The notes: generated from the letters alone by a model not told the origin. Counted from the stretch's first letter, positions 35,171 through 47,969 are shown. The stretch: 64,000 nt of DNA from Sipunculus nudus (GCA_026874595.1 CM049317.1:18373882-18437881); one strand, 5' to 3'. Translations and numbers: made by a program.

Positions 35171-38100
35171 TCAGTAAGGAATATACACAAAATCGAGTCA
35201 CTTATTTATGCAAGGACGAATATAAACCGATAAAGTGTATGCAAACACATTGTGGGAGCATCCTACAAATGGGAAGCCCACATTGTTAGACACCAAGATA
35301 TAATCATGAAAACAATAAATATGGCTTAAAGTTGAAGTTTAAGACAATCTGGAAAATCTCAGTATTAATGATGTGATGTGAGACTTTAAACAACGACAAG
35401 GCAATTTTTCAAATTCAAATTTTTTTAGGATTTTTGCCTTGTGATGGGAGCGGGATAATCAGTTCTACAAATATGAGGTTAAAGGCAGTACTTACAACAT
35501 TTCATGAACAAATGGCAGGAAAATACTCCTAATATATCGTAAATATAATGTATAAGGCTTGGTAGCTGCTGAAGATAGCTGTATATGGAGACTTAAACAT
35601 CTCTTTTGAAGGCAATTAATAACTCAAAATCGTCGTTTGAGTGTTTAATGCTTTCTGCCTTAGTGGGGCAGTTTATCAGTCCCATGTTTCCAGTAGTGCT
35701 TGCATTTATTGTGCAGGCATCAACCGGAGGGAAAAACTAGTGTCTGTAAACTACTTTTGACTAAATCTAATTAAAACCACTTAATATGATTTTGAAGTAA
35801 TACCTGTCATCAATAGATGGCGCTGTAGCTATGATTACTCGTTGAGAAATTGAATGGATTTTCGAGATTTCAGGATAAACATTGTGATGGCAGGGTCTTG
35901 CATCGAAAACAAATGAATACCAATTTAAGAAATAATATTTTTATAAGTATAAGAATTTAGGATTTTTTTTTCTATCAGCTTAGAGGTGATAATAATTCAA
36001 GTTGGATATTGCTGTTCTAAAAATCAGGAGACGCAATTTATTAGATTCTTGACATCAAAATTAAATCTGAGAGAAATTTTAAAAGAACGATGTTCTAAGC
36101 AAGCTCGTTTGGCATGATTCACACGTTTGGTGGAGAAAATGTATCTGACAGCAGCCCACGTGACCCACGATACGCATCTGACCAGTTAAGCACACAGAAA
36201 CTTGCAAGGTCTGTAGATAGAAAATATGCTGCAATCTCGTAAATGGTGCATGTAAATGATCAATCCAATTTTGGTATCACCTTTAACAAATATTATGATT
36301 GCATCAAAGGTCGCCATGTGTTAAACTGAAAGTTTGGTGTTTTATATTAAATGATATGAATCGTTATTTCTTATTCATTTCAATTTTAATTTATTTGGTC
36401 AATTAAGAACATCTCCCTTTCTTTAACAGATGCGCGTGATATACGACCGATGTAAACATGGAGTCATTGAACTTTAGAGAAAACTTTTCAAGATTAACGG
36501 CTTTTAGGAAGTTAAATACACGTTTGGCGCTTTGCGAATGGATTTTTGCGTCACGTGTCAGTTCCGGGAGCTCCTTTCCTTATTTCACAACATCTGCTAA
36601 GAGGGTTAAAAAGATCTCGGCAACCGACTTTCGGCAGGTATCAGGCTGTAAAATTTGCTGTGCAGCCTCAGTTGTCCTGTCTTCCATAATAATGTGTGCA
36701 TAATAACGTTAGTTATTTACCGCTTTCAGTTTCATACAAAGAGTGAAAGAAAATCCAAAAATGTCCTGTAAATATATATCATATATGGTACAGGTATCCA
36801 TATACTTGAAGCTGCCCCTATTGTATAACTCTTACATGATTATGATGATGATGATAGAAGGTGCGATTATAATTCAGTCATGTTTGAAAACCTATCATCA
36901 TTATACGAGTATGGCAGATGGTCTAGTGGTTATTAAATCGCTTGATGATCGTATCTGTAGCTCTAGATAGCGGATAATGATATAAACTCTCCGTTGATGG
37001 GTCATAAAAGGATAAAATCCGGCTTCACGCCTACCTTATATCGTAAGCTGTCCTCTCTGCCACGTGACACCTGTGGATCTGTGGAATCCTGTAACACCCG
37101 CAACGAACCATATTTTCTCATTTTTTTCATTCATCAGTTATTAATTTGGAACCACTGTAAATAAAATCCAACACGTAAAAAAAGCAAAACATGTACAGGG
37201 TTTGAAAGAAATAATTAAAATAAAAATTAAATCTTTAGAGAAGTTTTCGATTAACGCTTTTAAAAAGGACCATACAGCCCTCTGAAACACATTGACCGAT
37301 CAGATAAGATTGTTGGGTTTAACCCTGAACTCCCTTTGACTGGATGTATATTTCTCAATATTTTACCATCAGAAGACAAAACACAACACCCTCTTTTCCT
37401 GGGCTATTGTACGCTTATATACGTTCAATACCGAAGTGCCGTGCTGGATTTAGCGTCATGCATTGTTTTCATCCCTATTCACCTGCATAGCAAAGAAATA
37501 TACCTATAAGCACTCCCGGGACAGTTTGTTTATCTATTCCAGGGTGTTAAGTCCCGACACCACCCTACCCCCTTTTTCTACGATCCTGTATCCACCCCTG
37601 TTTTTGTTTTGTTCATTTAATTAATTTCTGGGCATTGTTAAGCAGATACATTGTGCTAATTCATTCGTGACCCTCTTTTCTGAAATCCACATATGTATGA
37701 ACATCTACGAAGCCCTTATGAATAATTACCTCATAGTTCAAGAAAGCGTTAATGCGCTCTAAACTTTGAGGATACACGTCAAACTCTCTCCGCAGATAGA
37801 CACTGTCCTCAGAGCACTTTCGTGTCGCATCCTAACGCCTTTATCTGACTCTAACATGCTATTTCTCCCGATTTCTCAAAACCACTCGCAGATTCAGCCA
37901 TTTTGAGTACACACAAAAATCTGGTCACATGCCGAAATTATGGGTGTGCCGCTGGTTTATCTAACTGTCATATTTCTGATTCGAGTAAGAATAGGCAGGA
38001 TATCCATTTGTGTAGCATTGTCTCGCAGTGTGGGTCACTGACCAGATTTTCAAGGTTATTCACATTGATCGGTGGTTATGGTGGTTGCTGTACGCACTAC

Positions 38101-39399
38101 ATTGTATCATCCACTATACAGAATCGGCTGTAGTTTACATTTTTACTTTATGTAGTTGCTGTCAGTAACGACTGAATGAAGCAGAATCATGAATTCATCA
38201 TTTTTATTGTCATTGTAACCATCATGTTAGGGATGGTTAAATTCCAATGGGCAGGTTTTAATACCCAACATAAACAGGGACCCAGAGAGAAACCTTTTAT
38301 TATACGGAATATCGATAATCCCGATAATAACATGTCTTCCACACCAGCGAGCACATTGGCAGTTGATGGCCAGTAATAAGTTCATGCACACACAGAACCT
38401 GGATTTACAGAAGGTTCCAACGGGCTACAAAGTCAACGCTATCATTATGGAAAATGGTGTCCTGCCAAAAAGCAAACCAATTACTATTAATTTTATTTCA
38501 TTTGTAATGACGTAATACGGGGGCGTAACCCAACAATAATAGTGTGTAATCATGCATACAACATTTATGCGAATATTGATGAGAAAGCCGAAAGCCCTTG
38601 CCCTAGATTTTACTATCAAGCCCCATCTGTTCGGTAAACATTAAACAGCAACCATTTCATAATGGAACTACGGACAGAAAGGTCAACCATAATATTTATA
38701 TCGATGACCTAAATTCAGACTAATTTATTAAGTACAGTAGATTATTAATAGAATCAGGTTTTGCTTCTCATAATAAGATGGTATTTATTTGGAGCTTCCG
38801 AAGGTCTCGCAGCCCATTAAAAACGAAGCTAATGGGCACTATTGTATCAGGATGAAATTGAAATATGTAATAGATATGAAATCCCCGGGATTCTATTTTA
38901 GGTTAACCAGTATTAAAGCTTAATAAAGCAAATTTCATTAAATGCATTAATAACTCTACTGTGCGGGTTTATGAGGAAATCATATGGGATTAGCTAAACT
39001 ATATAAAGTGCGGTTATTTCGTCAGATGATCGAGCCAGTAATGGCCAAGTATTCATAACATTAATCGCTATTAAAATCCAATACCTATTGGAAACAGGCT
39101 AGAGGCTCGGACATAGGAAATTCAAATTGTGTGAATAATACACAGGAAAAAATCTAAATTGAAAATATCAATTATACATACGCGACCGCTCTCTTTAATA
39201 GAGATGGAATTATGGTTCCGATGCCCCGCAGCATACTGGGATAGATAAGCCTCGATTTCAACTCGAACCTAGCAACAATAGATAACATTACCGGCATATA
39301 TAGTCGACTTAAGTGAGATTTTAAATATATGGCACATCTTTTCTCGAAAATATTTTGCCAAAAAATTTATCAAAGTATTTAAGTACATTTAGTTGTTTT
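35171..39399. other. No gene confirmed; one weak ORF and a tRNA-like box
   Basis: Mostly unique-looking sequence. A frame at 36458-36700 (+) starts in a good Kozak context (AACATGG) and contains a CAG|GTATCA donor-like site near 36638; no domain is recognisable and it is not supported as a gene. GATGGTCTAGTGGTTATTAA near 36915 resembles an A box of a tRNA-derived SINE without a convincing B box. Frames at 37903-38133 and 38176-38376 are featureless. Confidence 0.35.
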
Positions 39400-39650
39400 G
39401 GGTACCGTGGAGGCGGAGTGGGAAGTTTTCATTATATTCCGACGAGATGCGACTTTTGCGGCAAGGTTTTGCAGATTGTTACCCGTGCGACAGGGGTTAT
39501 GTTTCTGCCAATGCCTGTTTGTTTGTTGGTGTGTTTGTATGATGCCCTTGACTTATTTCTCGGAACAAGACAAAGGAAACCGGAAATTCATTTCAGGTAA
39601 AAGAGGATTGTTTCGTCTGGGCGGAGGTATGCGCTCTATTGGGTGCCATT
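39400..39650 (+). repeat. Interspersed repeat R3, copy 2
   Basis: GTTTCGTCTGGGCGGAGGTA, then TGCGCTCTATTGGGTGCCAT, parallels 3565-3605. Frames of 81 and 115 codons run through it and are not supported as genes. Confidence 0.5.
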
Positions 39651-40525
39651 TTCGTTATCCAAAGTCTTTTTTGCGTCTCTATAGCGGAAAACAAACCTTT
39701 ACTGTTATATGTTTAGATAATATCACGTCACAGCGCCCGGGCTGACTTTTGTTTTTACAGCGCGCTGTAAATGCTCAATCAACAATGAACTTTACGCCGG
39801 GTTTTCTGTCCTTGGAGTGATATTTGAGTGGTCTCTCTGTCACCGGTATCCGCCCGATCTGTCACCACAGGAAGTTACATGCATTATTGACGTCATCGCC
39901 TACGGGGAGGGATCTACATCTTTTAAAAGGGTGGATAAAAAGGGATGGATAATATAGTTACCAGGACATATTTTTACATATTTTTTTCCGGTATTACTGC
40001 CGATTTAATTTTCATTATAATTATGATGATTATGATAATGATAGGAAACGAATTTTTTTAACAATAGGCCACCTCTATATCAGGTTTTTTATTATCTCAA
40101 TGTACTGAATCACTCCTGAGTTGAAATAAGAATCAACGATTCCTTTCTATTTTCTAACTCGTAGAACAGTCCCGAAAGTAGTTGATAACAAAACGTTTTT
40201 AATATAAAAAACAGAATTCACCTTGCATTGCTCTTATTCCGGGGGGGGGGGGGGGGGGTTATTGTGATATTACTATCCGTTACATAGGTACTCAATAGAT
40301 CTTTATATATGTATTCATTATCATTACGGTGAAAGCTTGTAAGATCGCTGACTCCATTTGCACCATGTTTTTCTAAATGATACAGAAAGATGAATAAAAC
40401 TCCGATTTTTTCCATAAAACGGAACACCTGCCAAAACGTTACCTTTGTGCTCAAACTAAAGAATAGAAAATGAAATATCTGGTGAAAATTACGCTCTTTA
40501 CACAGCGCTTTACCAATAGGGCAAC
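39651..40525. other. No gene seen; G run at about 40241-40258
   Basis: AT-rich sequence with a G18 homopolymer. The 112-codon - strand frame at 40218-40556 reads through the run and has no domain signal. Confidence 0.45.
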
Positions 40526-41895
40526 CAAAGTAGAAGGTCGAATATCCGAACACCATTTATCCGAAAAATCGTTCATCCGAAATAAAAAACGGGGAACCGA
40601 AATTTTTACCATTTATCCGAAATCTGAACAATGACAAAAAATCCAGAATAAAATTGGTATAAAAGATTGTCTGATTCAAAACAAAAGTATCTACATCAGC
40701 GGTGATACACATTGCCTACTGATTAGTGCATCCGAGCGTAGGCAGTTGGTGTGAAAACACAGCCACGCCGGCCAGGGATGTCCTCGCTTTAATCAGAATG
40801 CCCAGGCCGGGGTAATTAACCTGTACAAACAAAATGTTACAACAAACCATAACTGAGTAGCCGACTGCAGGTTGTAGATTTGATAAACTCAGCCTCGCCG
40901 ATCTGTGTAGTCCTCGGCTCAGATTTGATCAAGGTGGCTTTAAAGGATAGCTCTGATCGTCGTTCCGGTAGTCGCCCAGGCCTCGAGTACAACGGTGAGC
41001 ATTATTTGAGTTCAAGTGCGCCTCGTTTTAACTCACAAATTCTATTGGCCAGAATATTTCTGCCCAATATATGGGAATTTTGATTGGCTAGAATCGCTGC
41101 TTACGATTGCAGTTAAGGAAGTCTGAGCTTTATATTTACCATGCTATGAAGTTGATTAAACCATTGTGACAGTGAATGTCATCACGATTTACTGCTCATC
41201 CTAATTATTCTCCACGTGAATTTTTACATGTTGTTAACTCGTACTCGTCAATGGAGTCACGTAAGCGCCATGTCCTGTCAGTTGATGACAAGCTGTCGAT
41301 CCTTGCAAGACTTGACACGAGTACCAAGCCAGCTGTCCTCGCCAGAGAATTCAACGTCGAAAGATCTACGATCAGCGACATTAACGTTTTGTTTCAATTA
41401 TTTGAAATAAAACTGTGTACATAAACTTGTTAACTTGTGCATTCAACTGATCCTCTCACTTGTCATTTCAATAAAAATACAGTAAATGTATAAAGGTTCC
41501 CGTAGTTAACCTATTTGCCGAGAGATGGCAGCACTTTCGAGGTCATGGCAGGTAATTCCAGTTATCATGGCAGCCACGCGTGACAAAATGTAGGTACGAT
41601 ACCGATTATTTCCAGCGCAGGCCTGTTCACTAATAATTATTTTATTATGTAATAATGTGTTCTATATGATAAATGTATCAAATCGATCGAAAATGTTATA
41701 ATATATTGTCCCATTTTTATCAGGGGCTACCTTAATCAATTTAGGTCAGTCAGTATATGGCATTGTTCCGAACTCGGCGGAAGGCCTAACCACGGTGATT
41801 CCCAGAGCAATTTCATTCGAAATCGTTCATCCGAACGATCGTTCATCCGAACAAAAGCTTGTCCCCGAGGCTTTCGGATAAACGACACTCTACTG
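40526..41895 (+). mobile_element. pogo/Tigger-like DNA transposon, internal-deletion derivative
   Basis: The right end, reverse-complemented, reads CAGTAGAGTGTCGTTTATCC. The left end is a diverged partner, CAAAGTAGAAGGTCGAATAT followed by CCGAA. Sub-terminal ATCCGAA motifs repeat at both sides (40543-40620 and 41817-41880). TA follows the right end, as expected for a TA target. The interior keeps one coding remnant (41251-41424) and an AATAAA just after it (about 41407). The remainder of the transposase, including the catalytic DDE region, is missing. Confidence 0.8.
41251..41424 (+). pseudogene. Transposase N-terminal HTH remnant (CENP-B/pogo type)
   Basis: From ATG at 41251 the frame gives MESRKRHVLSVDDKLSILAR, then a segment ending LAREFNVERSTISDI. 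This is the pattern of the N-terminal helix-turn-helix of pogo/Tigger/CENP-B/jerky proteins: a basic start, a DK..IL core, LA..F.V..STISDI. Homology ends at about 41382, and the frame then closes at 41424 after a short unrelated stretch. About 45 of an expected ~500 residues remain. It could bind element ends if expressed, but cannot transpose alone. Confidence 0.8.
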
Positions 41896-44459
41896 TACCT
41901 ATATCGAAACCGCTGTTTGTTATGACCTTGTATCCTGAATCTCTACACCAGAGGGGAGCACTGTATTTTGGTCCAATCAGATGAGACCCTGTGCTGAAGA
42001 CAAAACAGTTTACCAGTCAAGCGAGGAGTACACGAAGCCAATGTTGTTCATTTCGTTTTGAGTGAAAGCTCATCGCCCCGGCGACCGTTTGAACAGGCCA
42101 CAAGCTCAGAGAGAATTGCCCCCCCCCCCCCACGTAGTTCCTGGGCGGAACCTGATGCCTGTTGAGTGTTTGTTGACTTGCATTTGGTTGGCTGCTCGTC
42201 ACATTAGCAGTTTTTTTCAGCAGACAGGCCCATGTGCACCACCTGGTGTTTAAGTTCATCATAAACGGTCAAAGCAGGCAGCGCGAAAATCAGTAGCTTC
42301 TTTAGAAGCGCAAGATTTCCGCTGCCTCGGGAGCGTAGGTGAAAATCAGTGACGCATATCTGTGAGTCTCAACCGCAGACGAGTAACACTAAAGCCTTAT
42401 CTCACTCGACGAGGACTACTGGATATACAAAAAAGCCGGAAAATGAGCAAATAAGCCACAATTTTCACATGGAATCACATTGAAATTTTACTTACAAATG
42501 TCGGCTGAACTCGCAGCGAAATTTGGACCAAAATCATCTGGAGTTCCCATACACGCGACTGATGCACGACATTTGCCTACAAAATTCTTTTGCACTTGCA
42601 TTTTTTCCTCAAATCAGTCACAATTTAGTTTCTAGGTTCTAAACCCCTCAGAAAATTGTCTTACATTTCACGCACTTTCTGACTAACTGAACTAAATTGA
42701 ATAGGTTTCGAGATGGGTTCCAGGCATCCGCGATGACTGTGTGGCTATTTGGAGAGACAATTTGTCGCCCAGAAGTTTGCGTTCGATGCTCTACGACACA
42801 CGCGAGGAAATTGAGAACACCTCGGACGTTTCGAGACATTTTGGTAACTCGCTTGGGAATACCGTTCGCAATCAGCCGCCTCCCAGTTAGTTGCAGTCAT
42901 AATATGATTTATAGTTGGATACAATATGTGGAAGATTCTTTTTTATCTTGATTCAAATTAAGCGGCACCGAAAATAATTCAAACTGTAGTGCGTTGGTGT
43001 AGTATTGTGTTCATAATTTTCACATTTGCTGTCGTGTATTCACTCCGTTTCTGTCACAAGCATTCGCGGCTACTGGTTGTCTTACACGTTGTCCAAAATA
43101 ACTGTATAAATCTTATATCAGAATTGGAAGTTTTAGCTAAAGAAGGAAAGTGAATATGGTCTTGATGATAAAAGCAATGGCAAAACATATGTAGCGGTCT
43201 ATATGCCGAATTTACTTGGTGTTTTTATAACGGCGGTCACTCAAAAAAAATCCTACTACTTCTACTACTACTACTACTACTACTATTAGCAGTAGTCTTA
43301 ATAATAATTAGACGAACATGTTATGACAGAATTTGTAATAAATGACACGATATTGATCTAGAACGCTTAAAAATAACAAATGAAATTTTATACAATTTGA
43401 CCCAGATTCCGTTGACAACATGGAGATGTACAAAATTATATGTGCCTATGGTTTTCATCTGATTGTCACGGATTATCTGTTTTATTATATTGAAAGCCAT
43501 GATGTTAGCAATAAACTTAATTTAAAATAGGTGTCTCTTTATTATTGAAGACGGTAATACCACTCTGCACACCAGCGCCATCACTCGTCAATCCATAGAA
43601 ACTTGGTTTGCAAGAAGGATGTTCTCACTGACTATACCCTTTTTATTTCTTCAAAACACAGGATGCACTACAAATGTGTCTGCAGTTTCCACAGTTTACT
43701 GAACACAAATATGATACAAGCTACAGTGTGATGTAAAGGAGAAATATCAATTAAATAATTAAATTCGTCCCAAGTTGCAACACAAGATGGCGCTGAGAAA
43801 CAAAAGCAATTTGATCTTTAGGGGCAAAATTAGTATTTCAAAGAACACACTTTGCACAAATTACAAAGTTCAAGACCAAAAAACGTGCATATCAATTGCG
43901 TGGATATAGTTGATTTAAGTGACAAAATTACAGTGCAACAACCGTAAGTTACAATAAAATATATTGCCAGTACGCTGGGTATTGTCAGTGAACATGTATA
44001 AAACCCCGAATTATTCATATTCCTATATAAATATAGAATTCTAATTTCATTAAAGGTAGCCTGTTCTGATGTCGAGTTAGCCCAAGAATTATTTAACATG
44101 AGGTTCAATACTAAAACATATATAATACGGGTTTTTATTTTATTGCCAGATTAACTTCACGACATTGTTCGCCTGTCTTGTTTGCTCGAATTTTAATAAT
44201 GCTACTCCTCGGCATGTGGGGGGGGGGGGGGTGATTACTAAATGAGTAATAATAAAGATAAAGTTTCCAGACATTAAATATGAGTCAGGAAAATGATAGC
44301 ATGAAAATATCAACCATGTATACATGAATATGAAGTATTATCTTAAATACTTGAATACAGCAATATATACATAGGAGAGATGTCCCTGGGACATTATTTC
44401 TGACTTTATTATGAGATAAGAAATCATGTATCCCAAACAAATCATCAATAAGTTGATTG
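41896..44459. other. No gene seen; possible TIR end and simple repeats
   Basis: C13 at 42119-42131, a (CTA)n run at 43248-43287 and G14 at 44218-44231 are the clear features. AAAGCCTTATCTCACTCGAC near 42390 looks like the end of a TIR element, but no inverted partner was found up to 43000. The 84-codon frame at 42697-42951 and its antisense partner have no domain signal. Confidence 0.4.
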
Positions 44460-44827
44460 TGTTACAGGTGCCCCTTTTAATGTGTGCGGCGGTCTTACAG
44501 ATGATTGTTTTGTTGTGCACACGGATGTTCCATGTGTTGTTGGCATTTGGTTTGTGTGCCACGCGTAGCTCGTGTTGTAGCGGCCTCGCCTGGCCGGATG
44601 TTGCAGGCTCGGTTTAATCCGCATTGGTTGAACCCTGGATACACAGCGTTCTTTGTTCTAGTATGTTCTTTGAACGTGTGTACTGTGTTAGATTCTTTAA
44701 ATTGTTCAATAAATGGAAGGTTCTCGGCTGGAGGTGAGAAGTTATAAACAGGGAGCTGTGATTTAGAGCCGGGAGAGAGGTGAGGGAATATTCCAGCGAA
44801 CACAGAAGTGTGTATGTCAGTTTATTG

Positions 44828-45811
44828 AATGAATATATTTTTATTCAGAAAATACAAGGCCTCAGGCCCATTCTTCCGTAAGTGCATGCATAATACAGTA
44901 TCAATAAGTGATAAATATAAAAAAAAACACTGTTTTACAAATAAACTTTAAGTACATGCATTCAATAGTATTAACATATTTTTCACAAAGAGGTCATTTC
45001 TATAGTATACAAATCATATACAGATGTATTTGTATGGAATAAACATTTAAGTGCTCAGATTTTTATAAATGTGAATCCTTTTTCAAAATAGGTTTCAGTA
45101 ATTAAATTCAGTATTAAATAAGAACATTTTAAAGACCTTAATATTGACTTATAGATGATCATGTCTTCTTTTAAAAGCATAATATACAAAAGCTGCTAGA
45201 TTATTAATAACAGAAGGATTTTTATTTGACATAAGTGAAACAAAAGAAAATTCACCTAATTTTAAAAGAAAATGGTCTCTCAAATCATTATATAATGGAC
45301 ACTTCATTATGAAATGATATTCAGTTTCAACTAAAATTTCACCATGTTTTAAACAATAGGTACAGTTTCTCCTAGTCCAGTGGATCTTTTCATGTCTTCC
45401 TTTTTCAATTTGCAAATTATGTGATGAACATCTTAATCTAGCTAAACTGGTTTTATGATTATTATTTTTCACAACATTTAAATACATTTCCCTGATTAAG
45501 AGTGATTTAAACATGGAGTATGATTCTAAACGTTTATTAATTGAAATGTTATTCGACCATTCTTGCAAATAAATGTCTTTTAATCTTTGATGTAGCTCTG
45601 ACAGAAACAATTGTGTATCCCCTAAATCCTGCAATATCCAAGTGTAACCAAAACCTAATGAAAATAATAAATTTTTAACTTTCGTAGCCCAAGTTTTTCT
45701 TCCCAGTTCATCAAGACGGCATCTGAATACATAATGAATTTTTCAAAGGCCAACGTCCACATTCACCAAGTGCAGCAGCAGTTGGTGATGAAGAATTAAT
45801 TTTAAGAATTT
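44828..45811 (-). mobile_element. 5'-truncated LINE inserted into the LTR
   Basis: A 9-bp duplication, AGTTTATTG, flanks the block (44819-44827 and 45812-45820). The LTR sequence resumes precisely after it, as shown by copy 1. The element is on the - strand: coding C-terminus first (45149-45811), then about 320 bp of 3' untranslated sequence to 44828. There is no long poly(A); the 3' end is AT-rich. Confidence 0.85.
45149..45811 (-). pseudogene. LINE reverse-transcriptase C-terminal region (partial ORF2)
   Basis: The open part (45149-45634, 161 residues) contains LHQRLKDIYLQEW, then LRCSSHNLQIEKGRH, then RRNCTYCLKHGEI and TEYHFIMKCPLYNDLRDHFL. This is the Cys/His tail (CxxC...H....C) after the reverse transcriptase of many invertebrate LINEs. 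Upstream, another frame gives LGRKTWATKVKNLLFSLGFG joined to the open part, and before it ALGECGRWPL, separated by stops and an apparent small deletion or frameshift near 45690-45720. The polymerase and endonuclease parts are absent. The clade (CR1/Jockey-like or other) cannot be fixed. Confidence 0.85.
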
Positions 45812-46466
45812 AGTTTATTGGACCTATTCCGATAAGTGCGGCAATTATAGATTTTCTTCAGATTTTCTTCTGGATTTGTGACGAATCTTATTTGGTCTGC
45901 AGTTTACTTTTTGGATTGTTAGAAGAGCTTTACCTTGGACTGTTATTCTCCGAGAGAATTTGTGTGAACTGTTCGTCTGGCTTATACATTTTTAAAGGAC
46001 TTATCGCTGTGACAGTGGTGGTATCCAGGTACTGTGCACATTGTTTATTTTATTGTTTGATTGTATTGATTTGTTATTATACTGCTGTTATACTGTGTAA
46101 ATGTATTGATTTAGTGTATTTTAATGTTAGGGTTGTTTTAAGAATAAATTATAGTTATTTGTTAACAAAAAACCACTCACTTCTTTATTCATTCCCATAC
46201 ACATTTCACGCTGCCTAGTGTTACAGAATCTGATTTTTTTCTCTATTACAAAATTTATGTTCATCACACATACGTGATCTGTTGATTTTAGGTTCCGTAA
46301 CAATTGTCATTGGTGACATTTTTTACCCATACAATTTTTATTTTTGATATAACTGTTTCTCTTGTGTTTAGTATAAAAATGTAATTGTTACAAGAATCTT
46401 GAAACTCTAGACTGATTCTCTACGGAATTTAAATTTACTTTGGAATTAACTTTATATATATCCCAT

Positions 46467-46469
<3 letters not shown>

Positions 46470-46537
<68 letters not shown>
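46470..46537. repeat. (TA)n microsatellite, left flank of Tigger-like element 2
   Basis: Near-pure TA up to the element border. Frames made of Tyr/Ile repeats derive from it. Confidence 0.95.
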
Positions 46538-46538
<1 letters not shown>

Positions 46539-46540
<2 letters not shown>

Positions 46541-47906
46541 ATGAACTCCCGCATGACGACCACCCCGTTAACCCGAAAATCCCGCCAACACGACCACATT
46601 TCTTCGTCCCAGAATTTTCTAATGTAAATTTCAATAAAAAAACCTCGGAAACACGACCACCTCGCTATCACGACCAACGACCACCTTTTTTGGTCCCGAC
46701 CTTCGGATTAGCCCCCAATATCAAGACCACTGGCCCGTGACGACCGCGGCCCGTTGACACGCTCACCGCCAAGCTTTGACTTAGAAAATAGTTCGTGATT
46801 AATGAGCTGGACAACCATATGCCCAGCCATAGTTAGGCTTGTTTATAATGCCGCCCAAACTGTACACATAAATAGATATTGGACCCAATGGTCCGTTACC
46901 TTGTTTGTTGAGTACGGCTGTTAGATTGGCATTTAACATACTTATTAAAAAAGGAGTTTGCAAACATAACTTACACCACACGCATATATTCAGGTGACTT
47001 ATGTAAAACTGTGAAAAATCACATTTCAATGATCAAGCAGGAACTATATAAATAACACTTAATACTTGATGTCATTATTCTGTTCTCACACATGTTCGAC
47101 ATCAGATCATCTTCGTGTTAATACCAATGCTGTAAGAATGACTTCAGCGCCAACTATTTGTTTCATTTGTGTGTTTTTATTTCTATGTGAATAGAACTTT
47201 TGAATCATTTTCATGTTTGTTATTTATTTTCTTTATATTTTAAATTTTAAAGGGGCCCAGTCACCTATAAAGCATGTTGAATTAACATGAAAAATTGCCT
47301 CTTCCCTTTCAAATAAATTTGTACCTGCCAAAATTTGACCTGAAACCATTTGCTTACTCCGGTAAACGAGTGTTAAAAACAGTGATTCGGGCGCGATCAC
47401 AGGTGTTAACATAATTACAGCGCGTGTATGGCCCGTCAGCAAAACGTGTCAATCAGGAGATGCACTGACTGACTTGGTCCAAAAAAAGTAATACATGTTC
47501 CCGCTGGCTGAAACATGGCGTGTTGCGGCTCACAATGGCACTTCCGGTCAGGCGGTCTTGTTATGGTAAACAGACACATGTGACCGTGTTTATCAACACA
47601 CAGAGTCATAAAAAGGTGTTAAATAGCCGTATGCCAGTTGGTGAGAATTTGTGCTGGGATGGTTTTGCTGGAAAACTGTTGTATTAAGCAACAGAATTGA
47701 TAGTGTGAAATAACAGGCATAATATTGCTCCTGATTATGTTCCTTTAAAATAAACAGGGACACAGCTTAACATTTACTTGAAATACCCATATTATCGCCT
47801 GCGTTAATAATGGCAGACTAGTGTACAAACATCCCGCTCACACGACCACCCCGCTAACACGACCACTTTGCCTGGTCCCGCAGGTGGTCGTGTTAGCGGG
47901 GTTTTA

Positions 47907-47909
<3 letters not shown>
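46539..47909. mobile_element. Second pogo/Tigger-like element, non-autonomous
   Basis: The right end, reverse-complemented, reads CAGTAAAACCCCGCTAACAC followed by GACCACC. The left end reads CAATGAACTCCCGCATGACG followed by ACCACC. Multiple ACGACCAC sub-repeats follow at both ends (46550-46740 and 47830-47890), and the right end also forms a hairpin. TA microsatellite lies on both sides, so it inserted into a TA-rich target. A TTAA MITE is nested in it at 47247-47748. No transposase reading frame remains. Confidence 0.75.
47247..47748. mobile_element. TTAA-flanked MITE, copy 3, nested
   Basis: It starts TTAAAGGGGCCCAGTCACCT and ends CCTTTAA. The left end matches copy 1 at 23391. The interior has GGGCGCGATCACAGG and TTATGGTAAACAGACACATG, which recur in the related copy at 55310-55680. 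The right inverted end is diverged beyond the first ~9 bases. Confidence 0.6.

Positions 47910-47969
<60 letters not shown>
47910..47969. repeat. (TA)n microsatellite, right flank of Tigger-like element 2
   Basis: Pure TA beginning at the transposon border; further TA-rich sequence follows to about 48000. Confidence 0.96.

Larger units (their letters stand above)
44460..46302 (+). mobile_element. Solo LTR copy 2, opened by a LINE insertion
   Basis: It begins TGTTACAGGTGCCCC and ends GGTTCCGTAACA. The flanks are ATTG at 44456-44459 and ATTG at 46303-46306, a 4-bp target duplication. Without the insertion (about 44828-45820) it is about 850 bp and collinear with copy 1. GGACTGTTATTC is at 45937-45948, and GAAGTTATAAACAGGGAGCT supplies a TATA-like region. 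AAGAATAAATTATAG near 46139 is a polyadenylation candidate. The 108-codon frame at 45892-46218 is LTR sequence, not a gene. Confidence 0.85.

Noticed and set aside
45892-46218. 108-codon + strand frame
   Set aside because: It is LTR sequence; the other LTR copy does not keep the frame.
44460-46302. Full-length LTR retrotransposon between the two LTR copies (25652 and 44460)
   Set aside because: The copies are in opposite orientation, each has its own flanking sequence, and no gag/pol reading frames lie between them.
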